Translations under genes and position numbers: made by a program | Origin: an uncultured Propionivibrio sp. | GTDB taxonomy: Bacteria; Pseudomonadota; Gammaproteobacteria; Burkholderiales; Rhodocyclaceae | Direction: 5' to 3' | DNA length: 23,720 bases | NCBI GenBank assembly: GCA_937923255.1 | Contig: CALAIL010000077.1 | Span: 1 to 23,720, forward strand | The notes under the pieces: generated by a model | Databases searched by the model: none | Told to the model about the DNA's origin: nothing | Seen by the model: only the letters and a program-made list of their open reading frames with translations | Part shown: positions 17,926 to 23,720 of the stretch, in pieces | Layout of the letters: every line of letters begins with the position of its first letter | Position numbering within the stretch: position 1 is the first letter of the stretch

Positions 17926-17968
17926 CCTATGCTACCATCCAGGTTCTGATTAATTCCGCTTGATACCC

Positions 17969-18202
17969 ATGTTTCCAAAACCTGCGCATACTTCGCATGC
18001 GCATTTTCCCGCACGGCGCTCACTAAGGATTTCTCGGTGTTTCTCACTTCTTCTGCCCGTGATTGCCGTCGCCTGCGGCGTCAGCGCCTGCGGTACGCGA
18101 GGCCCGCTGACACTCCCGCCCCTGCCTGCACAAAAGGCCGCACCCCCTGCACCAACACCGACAAATACTAACACCAATACCCCACAGGACGCTTCCCGAT
18201 GA
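17969..18202 (+). CDS. lptM: Small lipoprotein, LptM family (formerly YifL/LppL)
   Basis: In E. coli, LptM helps the LPS-export channel LptDE mature in the outer membrane. The frame encodes 77 residues from the ATG at 17969. A basic N-terminus and hydrophobic core end in the lipobox VSAC, and Cys-Gly-x-x-Gly-Pro-Leu-x-Leu-Pro follows directly, which is the family signature. The rest is a short Pro/Thr/Asn tail. The true start is uncertain: the leader before the hydrophobic core is long, no good Shine-Dalgarno precedes the ATG, and a TTG lies three codons upstream. The stop overlaps the lysA start by 4 nt (ATGA), and lptM-lysA is a widely conserved pair in proteobacteria. Confidence 0.85.
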   Translation: MFPKPAHTSHAHFPARRSLRISRCFSLLLPVIAVACGVSACGTRGPLTLPPLPAQKAAPPAPTPTNTNTNTPQDASR

Positions 18203-19443
18203 GTGCCTTCACGCTGAAAAACGGCCAGCTATACGCCGAATCTGTCGCCCTGTCCGATATTGCCGCCCGCTTTGGCACACCCTGCTATGTCTACTCACGC
18301 ACAGCGCTGGAAACGGCACTTGACGAATATCTGCAAGAATTAATGGGCGTCGATGCACTTGTCTGTTTCGCCGCCAAGGCCAACGCCAATCTCGCTATTC
18401 TTGATGTTTTTTCCCGTCTCGGTGCGGGCTTCGACATTGTTTCAGGTGGCGAACTCAAACGCGTTCTGGCAGCCGGTGGCGACCCGAAGAAAGTGGTCTT
18501 TTCCGGCGTCGGCAAGTCGCGCGAAGAAATGAAGCTGGCGCTCGAACACAATATTTTTTGTTTCAACGTCGAATCAGCACCCGAACTTGAGCGTCTTAAT
18601 GAAATCGCTGGTGTGCTGGGCAAAAAAGCGCCCATCAGCTTGCGTGTCAATCCCAACGTTGATCCCAAAACGCATCCGTATATCTCTACCGGCCTCAAGA
18701 AGAACAAGTTTGGCGTGGCCTATGATGATGCGCTTTCCCTTTACCAGCACGCAGTGACATTACCGAATCTTGAAATCACTGGCATCGATTGCCATATCGG
18801 CTCGCAACTGCTCGATCCTTCGCCGTTCGCCGAAGCGCTCGACAAAATTCTGATACTCGTCGACCAGCTTGCCTCTAACGGCATCCAACTGCGCCACATC
18901 GACTTAGGCGGCGGCCTCGGTATCCGCTACAAGGATGAGCAGGAACCAACTGTCAAAAGCTATCTGCAGCCTCTACTGACAAAGCTCAAAGGACGCGGTC
19001 TAAAAATCATCCTGGAGCCTGGTCGCCGCCTGGTCGGCAATGCCGGCGTTTTGCTCACCAAAATTGAATATCTCAAGCCCGGCGAGGCAAAAAATTTCGC
19101 CATTGTCGACGCCGCCATGAATGACCTTGCCCGGCCAGCGCTCTACGACGCCTGGCATGAAATCGTTCCGGCTCAACCACGCCATGATGCACCACGCACA
19201 TGGGAAATTGTCGGCCCCATCTGCGAAACGGGCGATTTTATTGGTCATGACCGTTCTCTTGCGCTGAAAGCCGGCGATCTGCTTGCTGTTCTTTCGGCGG
19301 GCGCATACGGCATGACCATGAGTTCAAACTACAATTCGCGCCCGCGCGCCGCTGAGGTTATGGTTGATGGCAGCATCGTGCATCTGATTCGTCACCGTGA
19401 AACCGAGGAAGCACTGTACGCCCTGGAGTCCCGGCTTCCCTGA
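18199..19443 (+). CDS. lysA: Diaminopimelate decarboxylase, LysA
   Basis: Removes CO2 from meso-diaminopimelate to give L-lysine, using pyridoxal phosphate in the cytoplasm. The protein is 414 residues, normal for the family. The PLP lysine is Lys60 in CFAAKANANL. HIGSQL (199-204), GGGLGIRY (237-244) and EPGR (273-276) hold the phosphate. The catalytic Cys342 lies in CETGD, and AGAYG (367-371) and NYNSRPR (377-383) complete the dimer-interface active site. It overlaps lptM by 4 nt, so translation is coupled to the lipoprotein. Confidence 0.98.
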   Translation: MSAFTLKNGQLYAESVALSDIAARFGTPCYVYSRTALETALDEYLQELMGVDALVCFAAKANANLAILDVFSRLGAGFDIVSGGELKRVLAAGGDPKKVVFSGVGKSREEMKLALEHNIFCFNVESAPELERLNEIAGVLGKKAPISLRVNPNVDPKTHPYISTGLKKNKFGVAYDDALSLYQHAVTLPNLEITGIDCHIGSQLLDPSPFAEALDKILILVDQLASNGIQLRHIDLGGGLGIRYKDEQEPTVKSYLQPLLTKLKGRGLKIILEPGRRLVGNAGVLLTKIEYLKPGEAKNFAIVDAAMNDLARPALYDAWHEIVPAQPRHDAPRTWEIVGPICETGDFIGHDRSLALKAGDLLAVLSAGAYGMTMSSNYNSRPRAAEVMVDGSIVHLIRHRETEEALYALESRLP

Positions 19444-19703
19444 CATTTTTTCCGTCCTTCGCCGGCCATACCTAAACAATGGCTGCGGATTAATCACTGA
19501 CTACCCTTTAAGCTGCTAAACGACTGTCTGCCACATCCATCTTGGATACGGCACGTAGTCTTGTGCAGATCATTCCTGTCAATCTGCCGATCAGTAAACG
19601 GCCTCCGCACCTACTTAGCTACTAGTGCCCAAGAATATTCTGATATTCCGCTGTCGCACCACAACAGGGCAGGTCGTTATCGCTTGAGGCACATGACGGC
19701 AGG

Positions 19704-19760
19704 GCTTGTGGCTTTCCACATTTTGTATCGGATCTCCTTGTCCGACCACAAGCGATACAG
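19704..19760 (+). promoter_or_regulatory. Two interleaved inverted repeats upstream of the mutase
   Basis: GCTTGTGG (19704-19711) pairs with CCACAAGC (19746-19753). TTGTATCG (19723-19730) pairs with CGATACAG (19753-19760), with one G-U pair. The second left arm lies inside the loop of the first pair, and the right arms share only C19753. This could be a pseudoknot or two competing hairpins, or chance. Confidence 0.3.
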
Positions 19761-19866
19761 TAGGATTAATCGTTACAGGCGCGTTTTGATAGTCTGTAAT
19801 GCCGTATTGATTCTGCGCTTTGGTATCACCGCGCTTTTGTCCGATACGGCGGATTGCATCTCAAGT

Positions 19867-19885
19867 TGAAAACGAAAAGTTTTCA
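19867..19885 (+). promoter_or_regulatory. Hairpin next to the mutase ribosome-binding site
   Basis: TGAAAAC (19867-19873) pairs perfectly with GTTTTCA (19879-19885) around loop GAAAA. It ends 5 nt before the Shine-Dalgarno TGAAAGG (19891-19897), so it could affect translation or mRNA stability. Confidence 0.4.
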
Positions 19886-19904
19886 TTTCCTGAAAGGTAA
19901 AGTC

Positions 19905-22061
19905 ATGTCCAATGATAAATTTTCCGATTCGTCCAATCTGGACGCCTGGCAAAAAGCAGCAACCAAATCCGCCCCAGGCGGCGATGTTGCCAAACTGAAC
20001 TGGGTCACTTCCGAAGGCATCGTCGTCAAGCCGCTCTATACGAAAGCGGACGTCGCCAACCTGCCCTACTCGGATACCTTGCCCGGTCTGCCCCCCTACA
20101 TCCGTGGCCCGCAGGCCACCATGTATGCCGTGCGTCCATGGACCATCCGCCAATACGCCGGTTTCTCGACCGCGGAAGCCTCCAATGCGTTTTACCGCAA
20201 GGCACTGGCTGCTGGTGGTCAGGGTGTTTCGGTTGCCTTCGACCTGGCAACGCACCGCGGCTATGACTCCGACAACGCCCGCGTTGTCGGTGACGTCGGT
20301 AAAGCTGGCGTAGCCGTTGATTCCGTTGAAGACATGAAGATCCTGTTCAACGGCATTCCGCTCGACAAGATCTCCGTCTCGATGACCATGAACGGTGCGG
20401 TACTCCCGGTACTAGCCGGCTACGTCGTTGCTGCCGAAGAACAAGGCGTCAAGCAAGAGCAACTGACCGGTACGATCCAAAACGACATCCTCAAAGAGTT
20501 CATGGTGCGGAATACCTACATCTATCCGCCCAAGCCCTCAATGAAGATCATCTCGGATATCTTCGCCTATACCTCGAAGAACATGCCGAAGTTCAACTCG
20601 ATCTCGATCTCCGGCTACCATATCTCCGAAGCAGGTGCTAACCAAGCGCTTGAACTGGCCTTTACGCTGGCTGATGGTAAAGAATACGTGCAAACCGGCA
20701 TCAACGCGGGGATGGACGTCGACGTTTTCGCAGGTCGTCTGTCCTTCTTCTGGGCCGTCGGCATGAATTTCTATTTGGAAATTGCCAAAATGCGCGCCGC
20801 GCGTCTGCTGTGGCACCGCATCATGAGCGGCTTCGGCGCCAAGAACGCCAAGTCCATGATGCTGCGTACGCACAGCCAGACTTCTGGCTGGTCGCTGACC
20901 GAACAGGATCCGTACAACAACGTGATCCGTACCACCATCGAAGCGATGGCGGCGGTATTTGGCGGCACGCAGTCCCTGCACACCAATGCGCTCGACGAAG
21001 CGATCGCCCTGCCGACGGAATTCTCGGCACGCATCGCGCGTAACACGCAAATCATCATTCAGGAAGAAACCCACATCTGCAATGTCGTCGACCCGTGGGC
21101 CGGTTCCTACATGATGGAAAAACTGACCCAGGACATGGCCGACAAGGCGTGGGCCATCATTGAGCAGATCGACAAGATGGGCGGCATGGTCAAGGCGGTC
21201 GAATCTGGCTGGGCGAAGATGGAAGTCGAAAAGTGCGCAGCCGAAACCCAGGCGCTGATCGATTCCGGCAAAAAAGTCATCGTCGGCGTCAACAAGTACA
21301 AGCTGGCCAAGGAAGCCGAAATCGAAATTCTCGATATCGACAACTTTGCCGTGCGCGAATCGCAGATTGCTCGCCTCAAGAAGATTCGCGAAACCCGCGA
21401 CAACACTGCAGTCAACGCAGCACTTGCGGCGCTTACCAAGTGTGCTGAAACCGGTGAAGGCAACCTGCTCGACCTGACGATCAAGGCCATGCGCCTGCGC
21501 GCCACGGTCGGTGAAGTCTCGGATGCGCTGGAAAAGGTCTTCGGCCGTTACCGCGCCAACAATCAAACCATCTCTGGCGTTTACGGAGGCATCGTGGCTG
21601 GCGAAAGCGATTGGGAAAGTATCAAGGCGGATATCGAGAAATTTGCTGCCAAGGAAGGCCGTCGTCCGCGTATCATGGTCGCCAAGCTCGGTCAGGACGG
21701 TCACGACCGTGGGGCGAAGGTGGTTGCTACCGCCTATGCTGACCTTGGTTTTGACGTTGATGTCGGTCCGCTGTTCCAGACACCGGAAGAAGCTGCCCGC
21801 CTGGCTATTGAAAACGACGTGCACGCCGTTGCCTGCTCGTCGCTGGCTGCTGGCCACAAGACACTAGTCCCGCAACTTGTTAAGGCGCTGAAGGATCAAG
21901 GTGCCGACGATATCGTGGTCTTTGCTGGCGGCGTTATCCCGGTACAAGACTACGATGCGCTGTATGCTGGCGGCGCCAAGGCCGTATTTGGTCCTGGTAC
22001 CCGTATTGAAGACTCCGCACGCAAGGTGCTGGAAGAAATCATTAAGGCCAACAGCAAGTAA
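19905..22061 (+). CDS. scpA: Methylmalonyl-CoA mutase (single-chain, B12-dependent)
   Basis: Interconverts methylmalonyl-CoA and succinyl-CoA by radical rearrangement with adenosylcobalamin. The protein is 718 residues, of the homodimeric E. coli ScpA type. The ATG at 19905 is chosen because TGAAAGG (19891-19897) precedes it; a TTG 17 codons upstream is rejected. The TIM-barrel domain shows RPWTIRQY (77-84), with Arg82 and Tyr84 matching the substrate-binding residues Arg87 and Tyr89 of the Propionibacterium enzyme. Arg202 ([10 protein letters not shown]) and His239 (GYHISEAG) match Arg207 and His244. The C-terminal B12 domain has DGHDRG with the cobalt ligand His600, then SSLAAGH and FAGGV. 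The Tyr and Arg choices favour the methylmalonyl over the isobutyryl enzyme. Its chaperone meaB lies 382 bp downstream. Confidence 0.96.
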   Translation: MSNDKFSDSSNLDAWQKAATKSAPGGDVAKLNWVTSEGIVVKPLYTKADVANLPYSDTLPGLPPYIRGPQATMYAVRPWTIRQYAGFSTAEASNAFYRKALAAGGQGVSVAFDLATHRGYDSDNARVVGDVGKAGVAVDSVEDMKILFNGIPLDKISVSMTMNGAVLPVLAGYVVAAEEQGVKQEQLTGTIQNDILKEFMVRNTYIYPPKPSMKIISDIFAYTSKNMPKFNSISISGYHISEAGANQALELAFTLADGKEYVQTGINAGMDVDVFAGRLSFFWAVGMNFYLEIAKMRAARLLWHRIMSGFGAKNAKSMMLRTHSQTSGWSLTEQDPYNNVIRTTIEAMAAVFGGTQSLHTNALDEAIALPTEFSARIARNTQIIIQEETHICNVVDPWAGSYMMEKLTQDMADKAWAIIEQIDKMGGMVKAVESGWAKMEVEKCAAETQALIDSGKKVIVGVNKYKLAKEAEIEILDIDNFAVRESQIARLKKIRETRDNTAVNAALAALTKCAETGEGNLLDLTIKAMRLRATVGEVSDALEKVFGRYRANNQTISGVYGGIVAGESDWESIKADIEKFAAKEGRRPRIMVAKLGQDGHDRGAKVVATAYADLGFDVDVGPLFQTPEEAARLAIENDVHAVACSSLAAGHKTLVPQLVKALKDQGADDIVVFAGGVIPVQDYDALYAGGAKAVFGPGTRIEDSARKVLEEIIKANSK

Positions 22062-22075
22062 TTTTGTTTTATCTG

Positions 22076-22122
22076 GCCAAACTCCGGGGGTCTCCGCCGG
22101 AGTTTGGCTTTTTTTCTTTTTT
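22076..22122 (+). terminator. Strong Rho-independent terminator of the mutase gene
   Basis: A perfect 12-bp stem, GCCAAACTCCGG (22076-22087) with CCGGAGTTTGGC (22097-22108), around a 9-nt loop and followed by a long T-rich tail (22109-22122). It starts 14 nt past the stop codon. It means meaB probably needs its own promoter. Confidence 0.95.
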
Positions 22123-22443
22123 GACGGCGATGCGTTCAGTTGCCGCCAAAACTAAAAACAGTACTAACGAGATAGCTGAATAAAAAAGGCAGTCACAAGA
22201 AGAAGCGCTACTACAATCACGTACCTGGTATGACAGGGGTAGCGCAACATCGCGTCACTGATTTTTAGACATTTAGCTATAGTTTCGGAAAAATTAACTT
22301 TTCCCTAAAACAGCGGGCCAGAAACAGCACGGGTCGGTGAGCCAACGCAATAAGGAAAGAGCTGGTTTGTTGATTATTGATTCTTTGCGCCTCACTTTAC
22401 CAATCGTTGCTTTGGCCTTTTTAAACAAAACGAAAGCTCAATC
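22123..22443. other. Spacer upstream of meaB with a bulged hairpin
   Basis: No gene seen. GCGCTAC (22205-22211) pairs with GTAGCGC (22239-22245), enclosing a second stem CCTG (22224-22227) with CAGG (22234-22237) across an asymmetric internal loop. GGAAAA (22287-22292) pairs with TTTTCC (22299-22304). The meaB promoter should lie here, but I could not identify a good -35/-10 pair. Confidence 0.4.
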
Positions 22444-23448
22444 ATGGATGCCAACACCCCACGCAATACGCTTTCCGAAGCAGATCAGCAGCTTGTTAAT
22501 GGCGTACTGGCCGGACAGCGGCGCGCACTTGCAAAAACCATTACGCTGATTGAATCGACCCGCGATGATCACCAAGAGCGGGCAAACGAAATTCTTGGAG
22601 AATTGCTGCCACATTCCGGCAAGGCGATTCGTCTTGGTATTTCTGGAGTACCTGGCGCGGGAAAATCAACATTTATTGAAGCGCTGGGTATCTGGCTGAT
22701 TGATCACGGCTACAAGCTTGCCGTTTTGGCAGTCGATCCTTCCTCTTCGGTGTCTGGCGGATCGATCCTGGGTGATAAAACGCGTATGGAGCAACTTTGC
22801 CAGCGCCCCGGCGCTTTCATTCGTCCTAGTCCCTCCGCAGGTTCCCTGGGTGGTGTTGCTGCCAAAACGCGCGAATCTATGCTGGCCTGCGAGGCTGCCG
22901 GCTACGACGTCATCCTCGTCGAAACTGTCGGTGTCGGTCAAAGTGAAACGACCGTTGCCGGCATGGTCGACATGTTTATCCTGGTACAACTACCTAATGC
23001 GGGTGATGATTTACAGGCTATCAAAAAAGGCATTGTCGAAATTGCAGACCTCGTTGCCATTAATAAGAGCGACATCAACCCGCAAATGTCAGCTATCGCC
23101 TGTGCACAATGGAAACAGGCCATTCAGATGCTGCGTCCAACTTCACCCAACTGGCGCCCCCCAGTTATCACATTGAGTGCCTTGCAAAAACAGGGAATCG
23201 ACGATTTTTGGAGTGAAATCGAGAAATTCCGTGAAATTATGACAAAAACAGGCGAGCTGGAAGAAAAACGGAAAAAGCAGGCGCTTGCCTGGATGTGGAG
23301 CATGATAGAGAGTGGTCTGCGTCAACGCTTTCGCAACCATCCCCAAGTTCACGCCGCACTGCCCAAACTTTCCGGCGAAGTCGCCAGCGGACAAATTACA
23401 CCGGGCGTTGCCGCACGTACGCTGCTTGATTATCTCGATCAACATTGA
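22444..23448 (+). CDS. meaB: Methylmalonyl-CoA mutase-associated G-protein chaperone MeaB
   Basis: A cytoplasmic G3E-family GTPase that gates loading of adenosylcobalamin onto the mutase and protects it from inactivation. The protein is 334 residues, normal for MeaB/ArgK. The P-loop is GVPGAGKST (68-76). The switch region DPSSSVSGGSILGDKTRM (98-115), ETVGVGQSE (160-168) and the guanine-specificity motif NKSD (207-210) are all present. The C-terminal part (about 270-334) is the helical dimerisation arm. The start ATG has only a weak GAAAG about 10 nt upstream. Its position behind the mutase, separated by a terminator, supports the assignment while suggesting separate transcription. E. coli names argK and ygfD refer to the same family. 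Confidence 0.96.
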   Translation: MDANTPRNTLSEADQQLVNGVLAGQRRALAKTITLIESTRDDHQERANEILGELLPHSGKAIRLGISGVPGAGKSTFIEALGIWLIDHGYKLAVLAVDPSSSVSGGSILGDKTRMEQLCQRPGAFIRPSPSAGSLGGVAAKTRESMLACEAAGYDVILVETVGVGQSETTVAGMVDMFILVQLPNAGDDLQAIKKGIVEIADLVAINKSDINPQMSAIACAQWKQAIQMLRPTSPNWRPPVITLSALQKQGIDDFWSEIEKFREIMTKTGELEEKRKKQALAWMWSMIESGLRQRFRNHPQVHAALPKLSGEVASGQITPGVAARTLLDYLDQH

Positions 23449-23489
23449 TATTGAGTACCGAACTTTTAAAAAACAGTGTGTGATTGATG

Positions 23490-23523
23490 AAATAAGGTGG
23501 GCAAAAACCTGCCTTATTTTTTG
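23490..23523 (+). terminator. Rho-independent terminator of meaB
   Basis: AAATAAGG (23490-23497) pairs with CCTTATTT (23512-23519). The stem is extended by TGGG with CCTG (two G-U and two G-C pairs) around loop CAAAAA, and followed by Ts. It begins 42 nt past the meaB stop and may work in both directions. Confidence 0.85.
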
Positions 23524-23600
23524 TCAACAGCGTTAGCAATGTTTGGCCTTTTCGAATTGCACCCACCTTATTACCAGCAAATATATTTTGTCAGCTGCTA

Positions 23601-23628
23601 TTGCACGCTTTTTTTCTAATGCTATAAA
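23601..23628 (+). promoter_or_regulatory. Putative sigma-70 promoter for a gene beyond the window
   Basis: TTGCAC (23601-23606) and TATAAA (23623-23628) are spaced by 16 bp, a good match to the -35 and -10 boxes. AGGAG at 23684-23688 could be a ribosome-binding site, but no well-spaced start codon is seen before the window ends. The rest of 23525-23720 is AT-rich and holds no gene. Confidence 0.45.
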
Positions 23629-23720
23629 GCATTACGGATGAATTTCTCCGATGGATCAAACATTTTAAGTCCATTGATTTAACAGGAGTTTTGCTGTTTT
23701 ATATAACAATACATTTTTGC

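Larger units (their letters stand above)
19444..19904. other. Leader/spacer between lysA and the mutase
   Basis: No gene is convincing in these 461 bp. The region holds two interleaved inverted repeats (19704-19760) and a short hairpin next to the mutase ribosome-binding site (19867-19885), listed separately. No strong lysA terminator and no clear sigma-70 promoter are visible. I looked for a cobalamin-riboswitch B12 box, since the mutase needs B12, and found none. Confidence 0.5.

Noticed and set aside
19561..19869. Small plus-strand frame (102 codons) between lysA and the mutase
   Set aside because: It needs a TTG start with no Shine-Dalgarno, and the product looks random.
19444..19904. 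Cobalamin riboswitch upstream of the mutase
   Set aside because: No B12 box or other conserved cobalamin-aptamer segment was found on the plus strand.
20538..21857. Long minus-strand frame (439 codons) inside the mutase gene
   Set aside because: Antisense to the conserved mutase, His/Asp/Arg-rich with no family features; a codon-bias shadow.
19905..22061. Isobutyryl-CoA or ethylmalonyl-CoA mutase instead of methylmalonyl-CoA mutase
   Set aside because: Tyr84 in RPWTIRQY and Arg202 match the methylmalonyl enzyme; the isobutyryl enzyme has Phe and Gln at those positions.

Overview
The window looks like a stretch of betaproteobacterial chromosome with roughly balanced to slightly GC-rich composition. 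The evidence is the gene order ponA/mrcA divergent from pilMNOPQ followed by aroK-aroB, the cyaY / lptM-lysA cluster beside mrcA, E. coli-type GlmS, GlmU and PntAB, and a single-chain methylmalonyl-CoA mutase with its G-protein chaperone. I cannot fix the family. A Rhodocyclales-like organism is my best guess, and some repeat sequences recall Neisseriales. No tRNA, rRNA, insertion sequence, phage gene or CRISPR array was found.

Layout. 1-257: non-coding, with a palindrome at the window edge, two copies of a ~40-bp repeat and a hairpin behind glmS. 258-3620 (minus): glmU then glmS, which together make UDP-GlcNAc for peptidoglycan and LPS. 3617-4357 (minus): an unusual stop-free frame with a good ribosome-binding site whose stop overlaps the glmU start; it may be an undescribed gene. 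4426-7479 (plus): pntA-pntB, the proton-pumping transhydrogenase. 7480-8381: ~900 bp of non-coding DNA packed with hairpins, tandem ~40-bp repeats and a segment resembling a neisserial intergenic repeat. 8382-9991 (minus): aroK-aroB (shikimate pathway). 10078-14993 (minus): pilMNOPQ, the type IV pilus alignment complex and secretin, with each gene overlapping the next by 4 nt. 15187-17535 (plus): mrcA (PBP1A). 17608-17925 (minus): cyaY. 17969-19443 (plus): lptM-lysA. 19905-22061 (plus): methylmalonyl-CoA mutase, ended by a strong terminator. 22444-23448 (plus): meaB. The last ~200 bp hold a terminator and a promoter for a gene beyond the window.

How the genes work together. Much of the window serves the cell envelope: glmS/glmU supply amino-sugar precursor, lysA turns the cell-wall amino acid meso-DAP into lysine, mrcA polymerises and crosslinks murein, lptM helps mature the LPS export channel, and pilMNOPQ spans the envelope. 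Transhydrogenase supplies NADPH. AroK/AroB feed chorismate synthesis. The mutase and MeaB interconvert methylmalonyl-CoA and succinyl-CoA using adenosylcobalamin.

The most unusual material is non-coding: the covarying ~40-bp hairpin repeats behind glmS and between pntB and aroB, the neisserial-like element, the possible gene upstream of glmU, and promoters so close to the start codons of mrcA and aroK that leaderless transcripts are plausible.
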